Source of the DNA: Gammaproteobacteria bacterium
GTDB taxonomy: Bacteria > Pseudomonadota > Gammaproteobacteria > CAJXQU01
Assembly: GCA_026984275.1 (NCBI GenBank)
Contig: JALSSM010000228.1
Coordinates: forward strand, 1 to 12,671
Length of the DNA stretch: 12,671 nt
Reading direction: 5' to 3'
Shown: piece after piece, positions 6,027 to 12,671 of the stretch
Layout of the letters: every line of letters starts with the position of its first letter
Numbering within the stretch: position 1 is the stretch's first letter
Program-made: the position numbers and the translations under genes
Notes under the pieces: model-generated
Database searches by the model: none
The model's input: only the letters and a program-made list of their open reading frames with translations
What the model was told of the DNA's origin: nothing

Positions 6027-6068
6027 TAGCATGCTGCTAGAATATGCAGCAGGAGCGATTTTTAAATG
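6027..6068 (+). promoter_or_regulatory. leuA ribosome binding site with competing structures
   Basis: AGGAG (6051-6055) is the leuA Shine-Dalgarno, 10 bases before the ATG at 6066. GCAGCAGGAG (6046-6055) is the exact reverse complement of CTCCTGCTGC in the leader's Leu codons (5865-5874). The bases GCAGCA (6046-6051) can instead pair locally with TGCTGC (6032-6037), leaving GGAG free. TGCTGC can also be drawn into TAGCA/TGCTA (6027-6031 with 6035-6039). The open and closed states are therefore mutually exclusive. Confidence 0.5.
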
Positions 6069-7613
6069 AGTGATAAATTAATAATTTTTGATACCACGCT
6101 ACGTGATGGCGAACAAAGTCCCGGTGCGTCAATGACGAAGGATGAAAAACTTCGTATTGCCAAAGCATTAGAGCGTATGAAAGTGGATATAATCGAGGCA
6201 GGTTTTCCCATTGCCAGTCCAGGTGATTTTGAATCTGTGAAAGCCGTCGCTGAAGCCGTTAAAGACAGTACTGTCTGTGGTCTGGCCAGAGCTTTGGACA
6301 AGGATATTGATCGTGCTGGCGAGGCATTAAAATCTGCTAACTCATCGAGGATCCATACTTTCATCGCGACGTCGCCGATTCATATGAAAGCGAAGTTGCA
6401 GATGGAACCGGATCAGGTGATCGAGCAGGCGATTCATTCCGTTAAACGGGCGCGAAATTTGACCGATAATGTTGAATTTTCGCCAGAAGATGCAGGTCGA
6501 TCAGAAACAGATTTCCTTTGCAGGATCATCGAAGCGGTAATCGATGCTGGTGCAACGACCATCAATATTCCGGACACCGTGGGATACAACTTACCTGATC
6601 GTTTTGGTGCCTTGATCGGTGAATTGATCGAACGTATTCCCAATAGTGATAAAGCGATCTTTTCAGTACATTGTCACAACGATCTGGGCTTGGCTGTTGG
6701 AAATTCTTTATCAGCGGTTTTGCATGGGGCACGTCAGATCGAATGCACGATCAATGGTCTTGGCGAACGTGCTGGTAATGCTTCGCTTGAAGAAGTGGTG
6801 ATGGCGGTTAAAACAAGGCAGGATATTTTTCCCTGTGAGACCACACTCGATACCACTCAGATCATGAATTGTTCACGTCTCGTTTCCAGCGTGACAGGCT
6901 TTCCGGTGCAACCGAACAAGGCCATCGTTGGTGCGAATGCCTTTGCCCACGAATCCGGGATTCATCAGGATGGTGTGATCAAGAATCGTGAAACATACGA
7001 GATTATGCGAGCTGAAGATGTTGGCTGGAATGCGAATCGTATGGTGATGGGTAAACATTCGGGACGAAATGCTTTTAAGACTCGTTTGCAGGAACTGGGC
7101 ATTGAGTTTGAACGTGAAGAAGAATTGAACGATGCGTTTCAACGATTCAAGGAACTGGCCGATAAAAAGCACGAAATCTTTGATGAAGATTTGCAGGCAC
7201 TGGTCACTGAAACCAATCTTGCCAGTGAAGAGGAATGGGTCAAACTGGTTTCTCTGAAAGTAAACTCAGAAACAGGTGAAACCCCCATCGCTGAAATCAC
7301 ACTTTCAATTGATGGTGAGGAAAAAACCGGATCGGCGGCGGGTAGTGGTCCTGTGGATGCGACGTTTATGGCGATTGAAAGTGTCGTTAAAAGTGGCAGT
7401 GATCTGCTACTTTACTCTGTGAGTAATATCACCAGCGGCACGTCTTCACAGGGAGAGGTCGCTGTGCGACTGCAACTGGATGATCGCGTTGTCAATGGCC
7501 AGGGTGCTGACACGGATATTATTGCCGCTTCGGCCAAAGCCTATCTCAATGCATTAAACACGCTGATGTCAGTCAAAGATAAAAAACATCCGCAAGTAGT
7601 GGATAAAGTCTGA
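6066..7613 (+). CDS. leuA: 2-isopropylmalate synthase
   Basis: This enzyme condenses acetyl-CoA with 2-oxoisovalerate, the first committed step to leucine, and is inhibited by leucine in the family. The 515 residues fit the LeuA type 1 length. The TIM-barrel domain has FDTTLRDGEQSPG (8-20), EAGFPIASPGDF (44-55), the metal-binding VHCHNDLGLAVGNS (201-214) and GLGERAGNASLEE (231-243). The FAHESGIHQDG and GKHSGRNAF motifs follow. The C-terminal regulatory (LeuA dimer) domain spans about 392-505 and includes GSGPVDATFMAIE. An in-frame TAA at 6063-6065 fixes the start. leuB, leuC and leuD are not in the window. The leader region upstream suggests leucine-responsive control. Its TGA overlaps the next gene's ATG by one base. 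Confidence 0.98.
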   Translation: MSDKLIIFDTTLRDGEQSPGASMTKDEKLRIAKALERMKVDIIEAGFPIASPGDFESVKAVAEAVKDSTVCGLARALDKDIDRAGEALKSANSSRIHTFIATSPIHMKAKLQMEPDQVIEQAIHSVKRARNLTDNVEFSPEDAGRSETDFLCRIIEAVIDAGATTINIPDTVGYNLPDRFGALIGELIERIPNSDKAIFSVHCHNDLGLAVGNSLSAVLHGARQIECTINGLGERAGNASLEEVVMAVKTRQDIFPCETTLDTTQIMNCSRLVSSVTGFPVQPNKAIVGANAFAHESGIHQDGVIKNRETYEIMRAEDVGWNANRMVMGKHSGRNAFKTRLQELGIEFEREEELNDAFQRFKELADKKHEIFDEDLQALVTETNLASEEEWVKLVSLKVNSETGETPIAEITLSIDGEEKTGSAAGSGPVDATFMAIESVVKSGSDLLLYSVSNITSGTSSQGEVAVRLQLDDRVVNGQGADTDIIAASAKAYLNALNTLMSVKDKKHPQVVDKV

Positions 7614-8389
7614 TGGACAAGCTCGCCTGTCTCGACGCCATGGGAATTGACGTCTGGGTCAGGCGGGGTACTGATCGTCAACCTGAATCAGCGGTTGAAG
7701 AGTCTGTCACTGACGAACCCTTTATTGAAGAGATTATCGATACACCCGATCAGGCCATAACACAAGAAACGCTTCCCGTTGAAATGCCTGTGGTGGCTAA
7801 TATCGAACAAACTACTGATGAGGTGTGGAATGATGATTGGGAGAATCTTGAAAAACGGGTTTCTGCCTGCATCAAATGTGATCTGCATACCAGCCGCACA
7901 CAGACTGTTTTTGGTGTCGGGAATAAAAAGGCCGACTGGTTGATCATTGGTGAAGCGCCGGGCGCAGAAGAAGATCGTCAAGGGGAACCTTTTGTCGGTC
8001 GAGCCGGGCAACTTTTGAACGCTATGTTATTAGCTGTAGGTTTGCAAAGAGAGCAGGTATTCATTGCTAATATTCTCAAGTGCCGTCCACCGAATAATCG
8101 TGATCCCCGACCGGAAGAAGTCGCCTGTTGTGAGCCTTATCTTCAAAGACAGATAGAGCTGATCCAGCCAAAGATTATTTTGTGTGTGGGTCGTATCGCC
8201 GCCCAGAATCTTCTTAAGGTTGATACACCGATCGGAAAAATGCGCGGCAGGAGATATTCTTATAAACCATTAAATATTCCTGTGGTTGTGACTTACCATC
8301 CTGCTTATCTGTTGCGTTCACCAACGCAAAAAGGGAAAAGCTGGGAAGATCTCTTGTTGGCCAGGTCTCTGATGGAAGAAGCATCATGA
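7613..8389 (+). CDS. Uracil-DNA glycosylase, family 4 (iron-sulfur)
   Basis: This protein should remove uracil from DNA, starting base-excision repair. The 258-residue protein has the family-4 elements: Cys86 and Cys89 (CIKC), Cys157 (KCRPPNNRDPRPEE) and Cys173 (or Cys172), arranged to hold a [4Fe-4S] cluster. Motif 1 is GEAPGAEEDRQGEPFVGRAGQ (113-133) and motif 3 is HPAYLLR (229-235). Residues 1-19 (LDAMGIDVWVRRG) form a short N-terminal block that I associate with gammaproteobacterial homologues, linked to the catalytic core by an acidic, probably disordered stretch (about 25-75). It starts inside the leuA stop (one-base overlap) and ends overlapping rimI by four bases, so it is co-translated with them. 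The tie to leucine synthesis is probably operon convenience, not function. Confidence 0.93.
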   Translation: MDKLACLDAMGIDVWVRRGTDRQPESAVEESVTDEPFIEEIIDTPDQAITQETLPVEMPVVANIEQTTDEVWNDDWENLEKRVSACIKCDLHTSRTQTVFGVGNKKADWLIIGEAPGAEEDRQGEPFVGRAGQLLNAMLLAVGLQREQVFIANILKCRPPNNRDPRPEEVACCEPYLQRQIELIQPKIILCVGRIAAQNLLKVDTPIGKMRGRRYSYKPLNIPVVVTYHPAYLLRSPTQKGKSWEDLLLARSLMEEAS

Positions 8390-8853
8390 GCGCCGCCAAT
8401 GAACTTGTATTAGCTTCTGTTCGTCCAATGCAGAAAGAGGATATTGATGCGGTCATGGAAATTGAACTGGCTTCTTATGACTATCCCTGGAAGGAAACGA
8501 TTTATCAGGATTGTCTGAAAGTGGGTTATGGTTGCTGGATTATGGAATATGCAGAAAAAGTTACAGGTTATGGCATCATGTCAGCAGCAGCCGGTGAGGC
8601 ACATATTCTGAACCTGTGTATTCGGGAAGATTTTCGTCGTTATGGTCTGGGCCGTATGTTATTGAACCATCTTCTGGAAAAATCAAGAGATCACAAAGCA
8701 AAAACGGTTTTTCTTGAAGTACGGGCCAGTAATATTGGTGCTTATCGATTATATGAAGAAGAAGGTTTTTCCGAAGTGGGTTTGCGTAAAAAATATTATC
8801 CTGCTGCGAGTGGAAGAGAAGATGCCATTATAATGGCTAAGGAATTAGTATGA
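8386..8853 (+). CDS. rimI: Ribosomal protein S18 alanine N-acetyltransferase
   Basis: This GNAT-family enzyme transfers acetyl from acetyl-CoA to the N-terminal alanine of ribosomal protein S18. The 155 residues are close to the usual length. The family pattern is clear: VRPMQKEDIDAVMEIE at the start, SYDYPWKE (30-37), the acetyl-CoA loop REDFRRYGLGRMLL (80-93) with R-R-Y-G-L-G, and FLEVRASNIGAYRLYEEEGF (109-128), typical of RimI. It overlaps the UDG gene (ATGA, 8386-8389) and cysM (ATGA, 8850-8853) by four bases each, the arrangement for coupled translation. Other GNATs are possible, but EVRASN-AYRLYEEEGF plus the UDG4 neighbour make RimI the best call. Confidence 0.9.
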   Translation: MSAANELVLASVRPMQKEDIDAVMEIELASYDYPWKETIYQDCLKVGYGCWIMEYAEKVTGYGIMSAAAGEAHILNLCIREDFRRYGLGRMLLNHLLEKSRDHKAKTVFLEVRASNIGAYRLYEEEGFSEVGLRKKYYPAASGREDAIIMAKELV

Positions 8854-9752
8854 TTGACTATCCAACGATAGAAGAATTTGTTGGCAATACGCCACTGGTT
8901 CGCTTACAACGATTACCACAAAAAATGGGCAATCCGAGTAATACGATATTGGCCAAGCTTGAAGGGGATAATCCTGCCGGATCAGTCAAAGATCGGCCTG
9001 CGATCAGTATGATCAACCGAGCTGAAAAAAGAGGTGAAATCCAGCCCGGTGATACGTTGATCGAAGCCACCAGTGGCAATACCGGAATTGCACTTGCAAT
9101 GGCGGCGGCGATTAAAGGATATCGGATGATCTTGATCATGCCGGAGAATATGAGCGAAGAACGACGTGCTTCAATGAAGGCCTACGGTGCAGAAATTATT
9201 CTTACACCAGAGGAAGGTAGCATGGAAGCCGCGATCGATAAGTCCAGAGAAATGGAAGCGGCTGGAGAAGGAAAAGTGCTTGATCAGTTTTCGAATCCGG
9301 ATAATCCACGATCACATTTTGAAGGAACCGGCCCCGAGATATGGATGGATACACAGGGGCAACTGACGCATTTTGTCAGCTCCATGGGAACCACTGGAAC
9401 CATTATGGGTTGTTCAAAATATTTCAAAAGTGTTAATCCGGATATCCAGATTGTTGGCGTTCAACCAGAAGGTGATGCCAGTATTCCTGGTATTCGGCGT
9501 TGGCCAGAAGAATATTTACCCAAGATTTACGATAATCGCCGTGTCGACAGGATCATGGATATGGATCAGCAAACGGCGGAACAAACCATGCTTGCACTGG
9601 GAGCAGAGGAAGGTATTTTCTGCGGCGTTTCCTCCGGGGGCGCTGTCGCTGCTGCATTACGATTATCTGAAGAAGTGGAAAATGCCGTGATCGCCGTGAT
9701 CATCTGTGATCGCGGTGATCGTTATATCTCCACTGGAGTTTTTCCCGGCTGA
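8850..9752 (+). CDS. cysM: Cysteine synthase B (O-acetylserine sulfhydrylase B)
   Basis: This PLP enzyme makes cysteine from O-acetylserine and sulfide; the B isozyme also takes thiosulfate. The 300 residues fit CysM, shorter than typical CysK. Motifs: GNTPLVRL (12-19), the PLP lysine Lys47 in NPAGSVKDRPA (41-51), EATSGNTGIA (72-81), MPENMSEERR (98-107), the phosphate-binding SSMGTTGTIMG (177-187) and CGVSSGGAVAA (258-268). IPGIRRWP (212-219) is what separates CysM from CysK by eye. It overlaps rimI by four bases. I see no CysB site, though CysB motifs are loose. Its place in a leuA transcript suggests coupling of cysteine and leucine supply, possibly incidental. Confidence 0.95.
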   Translation: MIDYPTIEEFVGNTPLVRLQRLPQKMGNPSNTILAKLEGDNPAGSVKDRPAISMINRAEKRGEIQPGDTLIEATSGNTGIALAMAAAIKGYRMILIMPENMSEERRASMKAYGAEIILTPEEGSMEAAIDKSREMEAAGEGKVLDQFSNPDNPRSHFEGTGPEIWMDTQGQLTHFVSSMGTTGTIMGCSKYFKSVNPDIQIVGVQPEGDASIPGIRRWPEEYLPKIYDNRRVDRIMDMDQQTAEQTMLALGAEEGIFCGVSSGGAVAAALRLSEEVENAVIAVIICDRGDRYISTGVFPG

Positions 9753-9761
9753 GTTTCTTAA

Positions 9762-11852
9762 ATGAGATTGCGCTTGTTATGCTTGCTGCTGATTTCAAGC
9801 GTTGTTTTTACTAACGCTCCTGCTTTTGATCAACTCAGTTTCGAGATTGAGAAAGCAGAATTCTCTGGTTGGCAAATCGAAGATCTTGATCTTGAATTCA
9901 ATATTTCTGCAGAGAAGATTCCTGAATTATCGATCGCGATCAAGAAATTAAAATCTGCTACTGGCGAAACCTTCAGAGAAGTCCAGGTGGACTGTCCATT
10001 TCCTTCATTTCAACATGTTCTGCAGTTCAAACTGATTGAATGTCAGTCTGGCCGTTTTTCTGCTAAACACAAGCAGCTTGGCAAGTTGAAAGGCAATATT
10101 GATTTTATTTTTGACGCTGAAAAAGAACAGATCAAGTCATCCATCACACAACTAAGAATGGCAAAAGGTCTTGTCAATGTCACAACGAAAATCAGTCAAC
10201 AAAAATGGCAGATCGATCTCAATGGGCGATCACTGGATGTTGCCAGATTAAAAAAAATCTCCACTTCATTCGTTCCATTTCCAGATGTTATTTCCGACGA
10301 ATCAGGAAAAATAAATCTTGAGCTTATGGCTGAAGGCCGTGGCAAAGAACTCTTATCGTCAAAAATAAAACTGCGAGCAATCGATCTAAACTTTGACGGA
10401 AATTCTGTTGCTGAAGATCTTGATGCCCGTCTGAATGTGACGCTGATAAAAAAAGGAAAAGACTGGCGAATAGACGAGCAGTTGAGTCTTCTGGATGGCG
10501 TTGTTTATCTCGAACCGGGTGTACAGGTTGGTTCAGTATCGCCTGGGTTTTTGCTTGAGCCTGGAAAAGAACCGATCACGTTGACTTTGAAAGCCGACAT
10601 GCGCGAAGACCGTATTAAAGTTTACGACATGGTGTTGAATCATCCACAGGTCATGACCGCAAAAGTCAGTGGTGTTATGCATCCTAAAAAGGAGTCTCCG
10701 ATTGATGATCTTTCTCTGTCTTTTAACACTCAGGATTTAAGTGCCGTTTTCCCAGTCTATGTGCAACCTTTGTTGTTTGGTACAGGAATGGATGAGATGG
10801 AGATTGTTGGCAAGACTGATCTGAAAATAAAATTGGGTGAAACAGGCATCACCGATTTTCATTTGATATTGGGCGATGTTTATGCAGAGGATCAGGCTGG
10901 CCGTTTTCATGTCGCAGGTCTGGATGGGGACATCCGTTTAAATAGTGATCCGAATGTCAAAGATTCAAGCATGAAATGGCAGGGAGGATCGATCTATAAA
11001 GTCAATATTGGTTCCAGTGAAATGAAACTTTCTTCCAAAGGCCGTTCCATGAAACTGAGAGAAAAAATGGTCATTCCGATTTTTGATGGCGAGTTACAGG
11101 TTAACGATCTTGAAATGAAAAACCTTGGTCTTGCAGATTATTCCGTCCATATAAAAAGCAAACTAACACCGATTACTTTAAGCGAATTTACTGAAGCGTT
11201 GGGCTGGCCATTAATGGCGGGGACGGTTTTTGGTGAGATCCCCGGTGTCACCTATCACAAGGGCAATCTTACAACCCAGGGTCGATTAAGGGTGAATGTG
11301 TTTGATGGTGATATTTCGATAAGTAATCTCTGGATTGAAGATCTGTTTGGCCTGATCCCAACTTTATATGCAGATATTGATATTGATAATCTTGATCTGG
11401 AAATTTTGACAAAGACGTTTGAGTTTGGAGATATTACAGGCAAGCTCAGTGGTTACATACATGATCTACAATTGGAGACATGGCAGCCCGTTAAATTTTA
11501 TGCCTATTTTGCAACACCTGAAAATGACAAATCCAGACACCGGATCAGCCAACGTGCCATTGATAACCTGACCAGCATCGGCGGTGGTGGCGGAGCCAAT
11601 GCAATTTCTCGGGGAATATTAGGGATCTTTGAAGATTTTCCTTATTCAAAAATCGGACTGAGTTGTCGGCTGGTTGATTCGATCTGTTATATGGATGGTG
11701 TTGAAGAAACGAAAGATGGTTACTACATTGTCAAACGGGGAACCTTACCACCCTGGCTTAATATCAAAGGCTTTAACCGCAAAGTTGACTGGCAGGATCT
11801 GTTAGAACGACTGAAAAATATTTCTAAAACAGAAAGTCCTGTCATCGAATAA
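9762..11852 (+). CDS. Large secreted AsmA/YdbH-like protein
   Basis: The 696-residue protein begins with a classical signal peptide (MRLRLLCLLLISSVVFTNAPA), so it is exported, probably to the periplasm or outer-membrane inner face. The body is rich in alternating beta-type segments, with repeated 'G-x-I/L-x-L-x-L' stretches (for example near 130-160, 200-250, 340-380, 500-560), as in long beta-taco proteins of the AsmA superfamily. The C-terminal part has a glycine run (about 606-611), then ISRGILGIFEDFPYSKIGLS, paired Cys (SCRLVDSIC), GYYIVKRG and WLNIKGFNRKVDWQDLLERL, which I associate loosely with YdbH-type intermembrane lipid-transport proteins. An in-frame TAA (9759-9761) precedes the ATG, which starts nine bases after the cysM stop. 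No strong Shine-Dalgarno is seen. Nearby pssA makes a lipid role tempting but unproven. Confidence 0.7.
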   Translation: MRLRLLCLLLISSVVFTNAPAFDQLSFEIEKAEFSGWQIEDLDLEFNISAEKIPELSIAIKKLKSATGETFREVQVDCPFPSFQHVLQFKLIECQSGRFSAKHKQLGKLKGNIDFIFDAEKEQIKSSITQLRMAKGLVNVTTKISQQKWQIDLNGRSLDVARLKKISTSFVPFPDVISDESGKINLELMAEGRGKELLSSKIKLRAIDLNFDGNSVAEDLDARLNVTLIKKGKDWRIDEQLSLLDGVVYLEPGVQVGSVSPGFLLEPGKEPITLTLKADMREDRIKVYDMVLNHPQVMTAKVSGVMHPKKESPIDDLSLSFNTQDLSAVFPVYVQPLLFGTGMDEMEIVGKTDLKIKLGETGITDFHLILGDVYAEDQAGRFHVAGLDGDIRLNSDPNVKDSSMKWQGGSIYKVNIGSSEMKLSSKGRSMKLREKMVIPIFDGELQVNDLEMKNLGLADYSVHIKSKLTPITLSEFTEALGWPLMAGTVFGEIPGVTYHKGNLTTQGRLRVNVFDGDISISNLWIEDLFGLIPTLYADIDIDNLDLEILTKTFEFGDITGKLSGYIHDLQLETWQPVKFYAYFATPENDKSRHRISQRAIDNLTSIGGGGGANAISRGILGIFEDFPYSKIGLSCRLVDSICYMDGVEETKDGYYIVKRGTLPPWLNIKGFNRKVDWQDLLERLKNISKTESPVIE

Positions 11853-11894
11853 ATAAACATGACTGAGTTTGTATCTGGAAAGAATTTATAATAT

Positions 11895-11923
11895 TTGACA
11901 AATGAAATTGGACTGGGTAAAAC
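11895..11923 (+). promoter_or_regulatory. Candidate promoter of the downstream membrane-anchored gene
   Basis: A perfect TTGACA (11895-11900) is followed after 17 bases by TAAAAC (11918-11923, 4/6). Transcription would start near 11930. A perfect TATAAT also occurs at 11992-11997 without a matching -35. The gap 11853-12059 otherwise holds only A/T-rich sequence and a small hairpin. Confidence 0.4.
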
Positions 11924-11928
11924 AGTCC
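11910..11928. repeat. Short inverted repeat GGACTG/CAGTCC
   Basis: GGACTG (11910-11915) and CAGTCC (11923-11928) pair perfectly around a 7-base loop. It could weakly end the upstream transcript, but no T run follows and it overlaps the candidate -10, so it might equally be an operator. Confidence 0.35.
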
Positions 11929-12059
11929 TGTATTTGAATATCTGAAAAGGGAGCAGGTTTTCAAAAAAAAATCTAATCCTTTTTCCACAAGTATAATAAT
12001 AATTCAAACAAGGCCATGCTGTATGGCAATAAAAATAATTCTGGAAGGAGGAAAGACCA

Positions 12060-12671
12060 ATGTTATTACTTTGTAAGCTATGGCCCTGGTTGGCTGGTGG
12101 CTTGATCGGCTGGTTATTAAGTGGCTGGTTGGCACGCAAGCTGAAATATGGGGAGCCACCCGTCGAAAAGATCGTAGAAAAAAAGGTGGAAGTCGAAAAG
12201 GTCGTCGACAACCCGAAACACTTATCACTTATCTCAAGCCTTAAAGAAGAGAACACTCAGATTGCTGACCTGAAATCACAACTGGCTGAGTTTCAAAACA
12301 GAAAGCCGGAAATTGTTGAAAAGGTTGTTGTCAAAGAAGTTGATAATCCAGAACACCTGAAACAGATCAAACTTCTCGAAGGAAAAATCACTGAACTGGA
12401 AAACAGAAAACCGGAAACAGTTGAGAAAATCGTCGAAAAAGAAGTGGTTAAAGAAGTCGATAACCCTGCACACTTGTCACGGGTTAAAGAACTGGAAGAC
12501 GAAATTAATGCCTGGAAGCGTGGCCCTGCGATTGATATTCCGGCGGCAAGAGCAGCGGGTATTGCGATCAAATCAGAAGATGATTTTACGGCGATTGAAG
12601 GTATCGGTCCGAAGATCAATGATCTGATTCATGCTGATGGAATTCATACTTTTAAAGAACTGTCAGAAGTC
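12060..12671 (+). CDS. Membrane-anchored repeat protein with helix-hairpin-helix domain (partial)
   Basis: The frame is open from ATG 12060 to the window end (204 codons), so the C-terminus is missing. AAGGAGG at 12045-12051, eight bases before the ATG, is the strongest ribosome site in the window. Residues 7-25 (LWPWLAGGLIGWLLSGWLA) form one membrane span followed by basic ARKLK, so the rest probably faces the cytoplasm. Residues 35-147 hold three units of charged EKIVEKEVV-type sequence ending in DNPKHL (50-55), DNPEHL (95-100) and DNPAHL (134-139), each followed by a heptad-like helical stretch. Residues 175-204 (DDFTAIEGIGPKINDLIHAD onwards) match a helix-hairpin-helix of the kind that binds DNA or acts as a protein module. 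It may continue into another domain beyond the window. Function unknown. Confidence 0.85.
   Translation, partial: MLLLCKLWPWLAGGLIGWLLSGWLARKLKYGEPPVEKIVEKKVEVEKVVDNPKHLSLISSLKEENTQIADLKSQLAEFQNRKPEIVEKVVVKEVDNPEHLKQIKLLEGKITELENRKPETVEKIVEKEVVKEVDNPAHLSRVKELEDEINAWKRGPAIDIPAARAAGIAIKSEDDFTAIEGIGPKINDLIHADGIHTFKELSEV
12162..12500 (+). repeat. Three diverged protein repeats (EKxVEKEV...DNPxHL)
   Basis: Units centred on DNPxHL begin at about 12207, 12342 and 12459 (45 and 39 codons apart). The DNA copies use different synonymous codons (GATAATCCA, GATAACCCT, GACAACCCG), so the repeat is old and maintained at protein level rather than a recent tandem duplication. Confidence 0.75.

Noticed and set aside
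5889..6029. In-frame continuation after the leader-peptide TAA, suggesting a broken longer gene
   Set aside because: The open stretch is Lys/Asn-rich low-complexity sequence of about 46 codons, within what chance allows, and shows no domain.
12004..12619. Several - strand open frames opposite the repeat protein and the end of the AsmA-like gene
   Set aside because: They are Ser/Phe-rich complements of charged coding sequence, and the + strand frame has a strong ribosome site and coherent domains.

Overview
The window looks like the chromosome of a gammaproteobacterium with moderate G+C. The evidence is the gene order (acetolactate synthase, ketol-acid reductoisomerase, phospholipid genes, 2-isopropylmalate synthase), the DUF4124 protein, and the family-4 uracil-DNA glycosylase next to rimI. 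Nearly everything is on the + strand. I see no mobile elements, tRNA, rRNA or CRISPR. The genus cannot be fixed from the sequence.

Layout: 1-63 is the tail of an unidentified + strand gene. 78-557 is a secreted DUF4124 protein on the - strand. 558-786 is a divergent control region with an inverted repeat spanning both candidate -35 boxes and a long hairpin. 787-4062 is ilvI-ilvN-ilvC, the first two steps of branched-chain amino acid synthesis. 4063-4217 has two hairpins and a candidate promoter. 4218-5727 holds a phosphatidylserine-decarboxylase-like gene and pssA. 5728-6065 is a leader region with a leucine-rich leader peptide. 6066-9752 is a tight overlapping cluster: leuA, UDG4, rimI, cysM. 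9762-11852 encodes a large secreted AsmA/YdbH-like protein. 12060 onward is a membrane-anchored, repeat-containing helix-hairpin-helix protein cut by the window end.

Two observations stand out. First, the leuA leader encodes MRKPLLCLFALLLLPFAG with four consecutive Leu codons. Ten bases of that codon run (CTCCTGCTGC, 5865-5874) are perfectly complementary to the leuA Shine-Dalgarno segment GCAGCAGGAG (6046-6055), and a local hairpin competes for the same bases. No canonical intrinsic terminator is visible, so the leader could be a translational switch in which the Leu codons themselves mask the leuA ribosome binding site. Second, the decarboxylase-like protein beside pssA is intact but has Gly-Gly where the Gly-Ser self-cleavage site should be and Tyr at the conserved His. 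It is therefore probably not a working pyruvoyl decarboxylase.

Together the genes link branched-chain amino acid synthesis (ilvINC, leuA), phosphatidylserine synthesis (pssA) and cysteine synthesis (cysM, with serine metabolism as the common thread), plus DNA repair and ribosomal protein modification riding in the leuA transcript.
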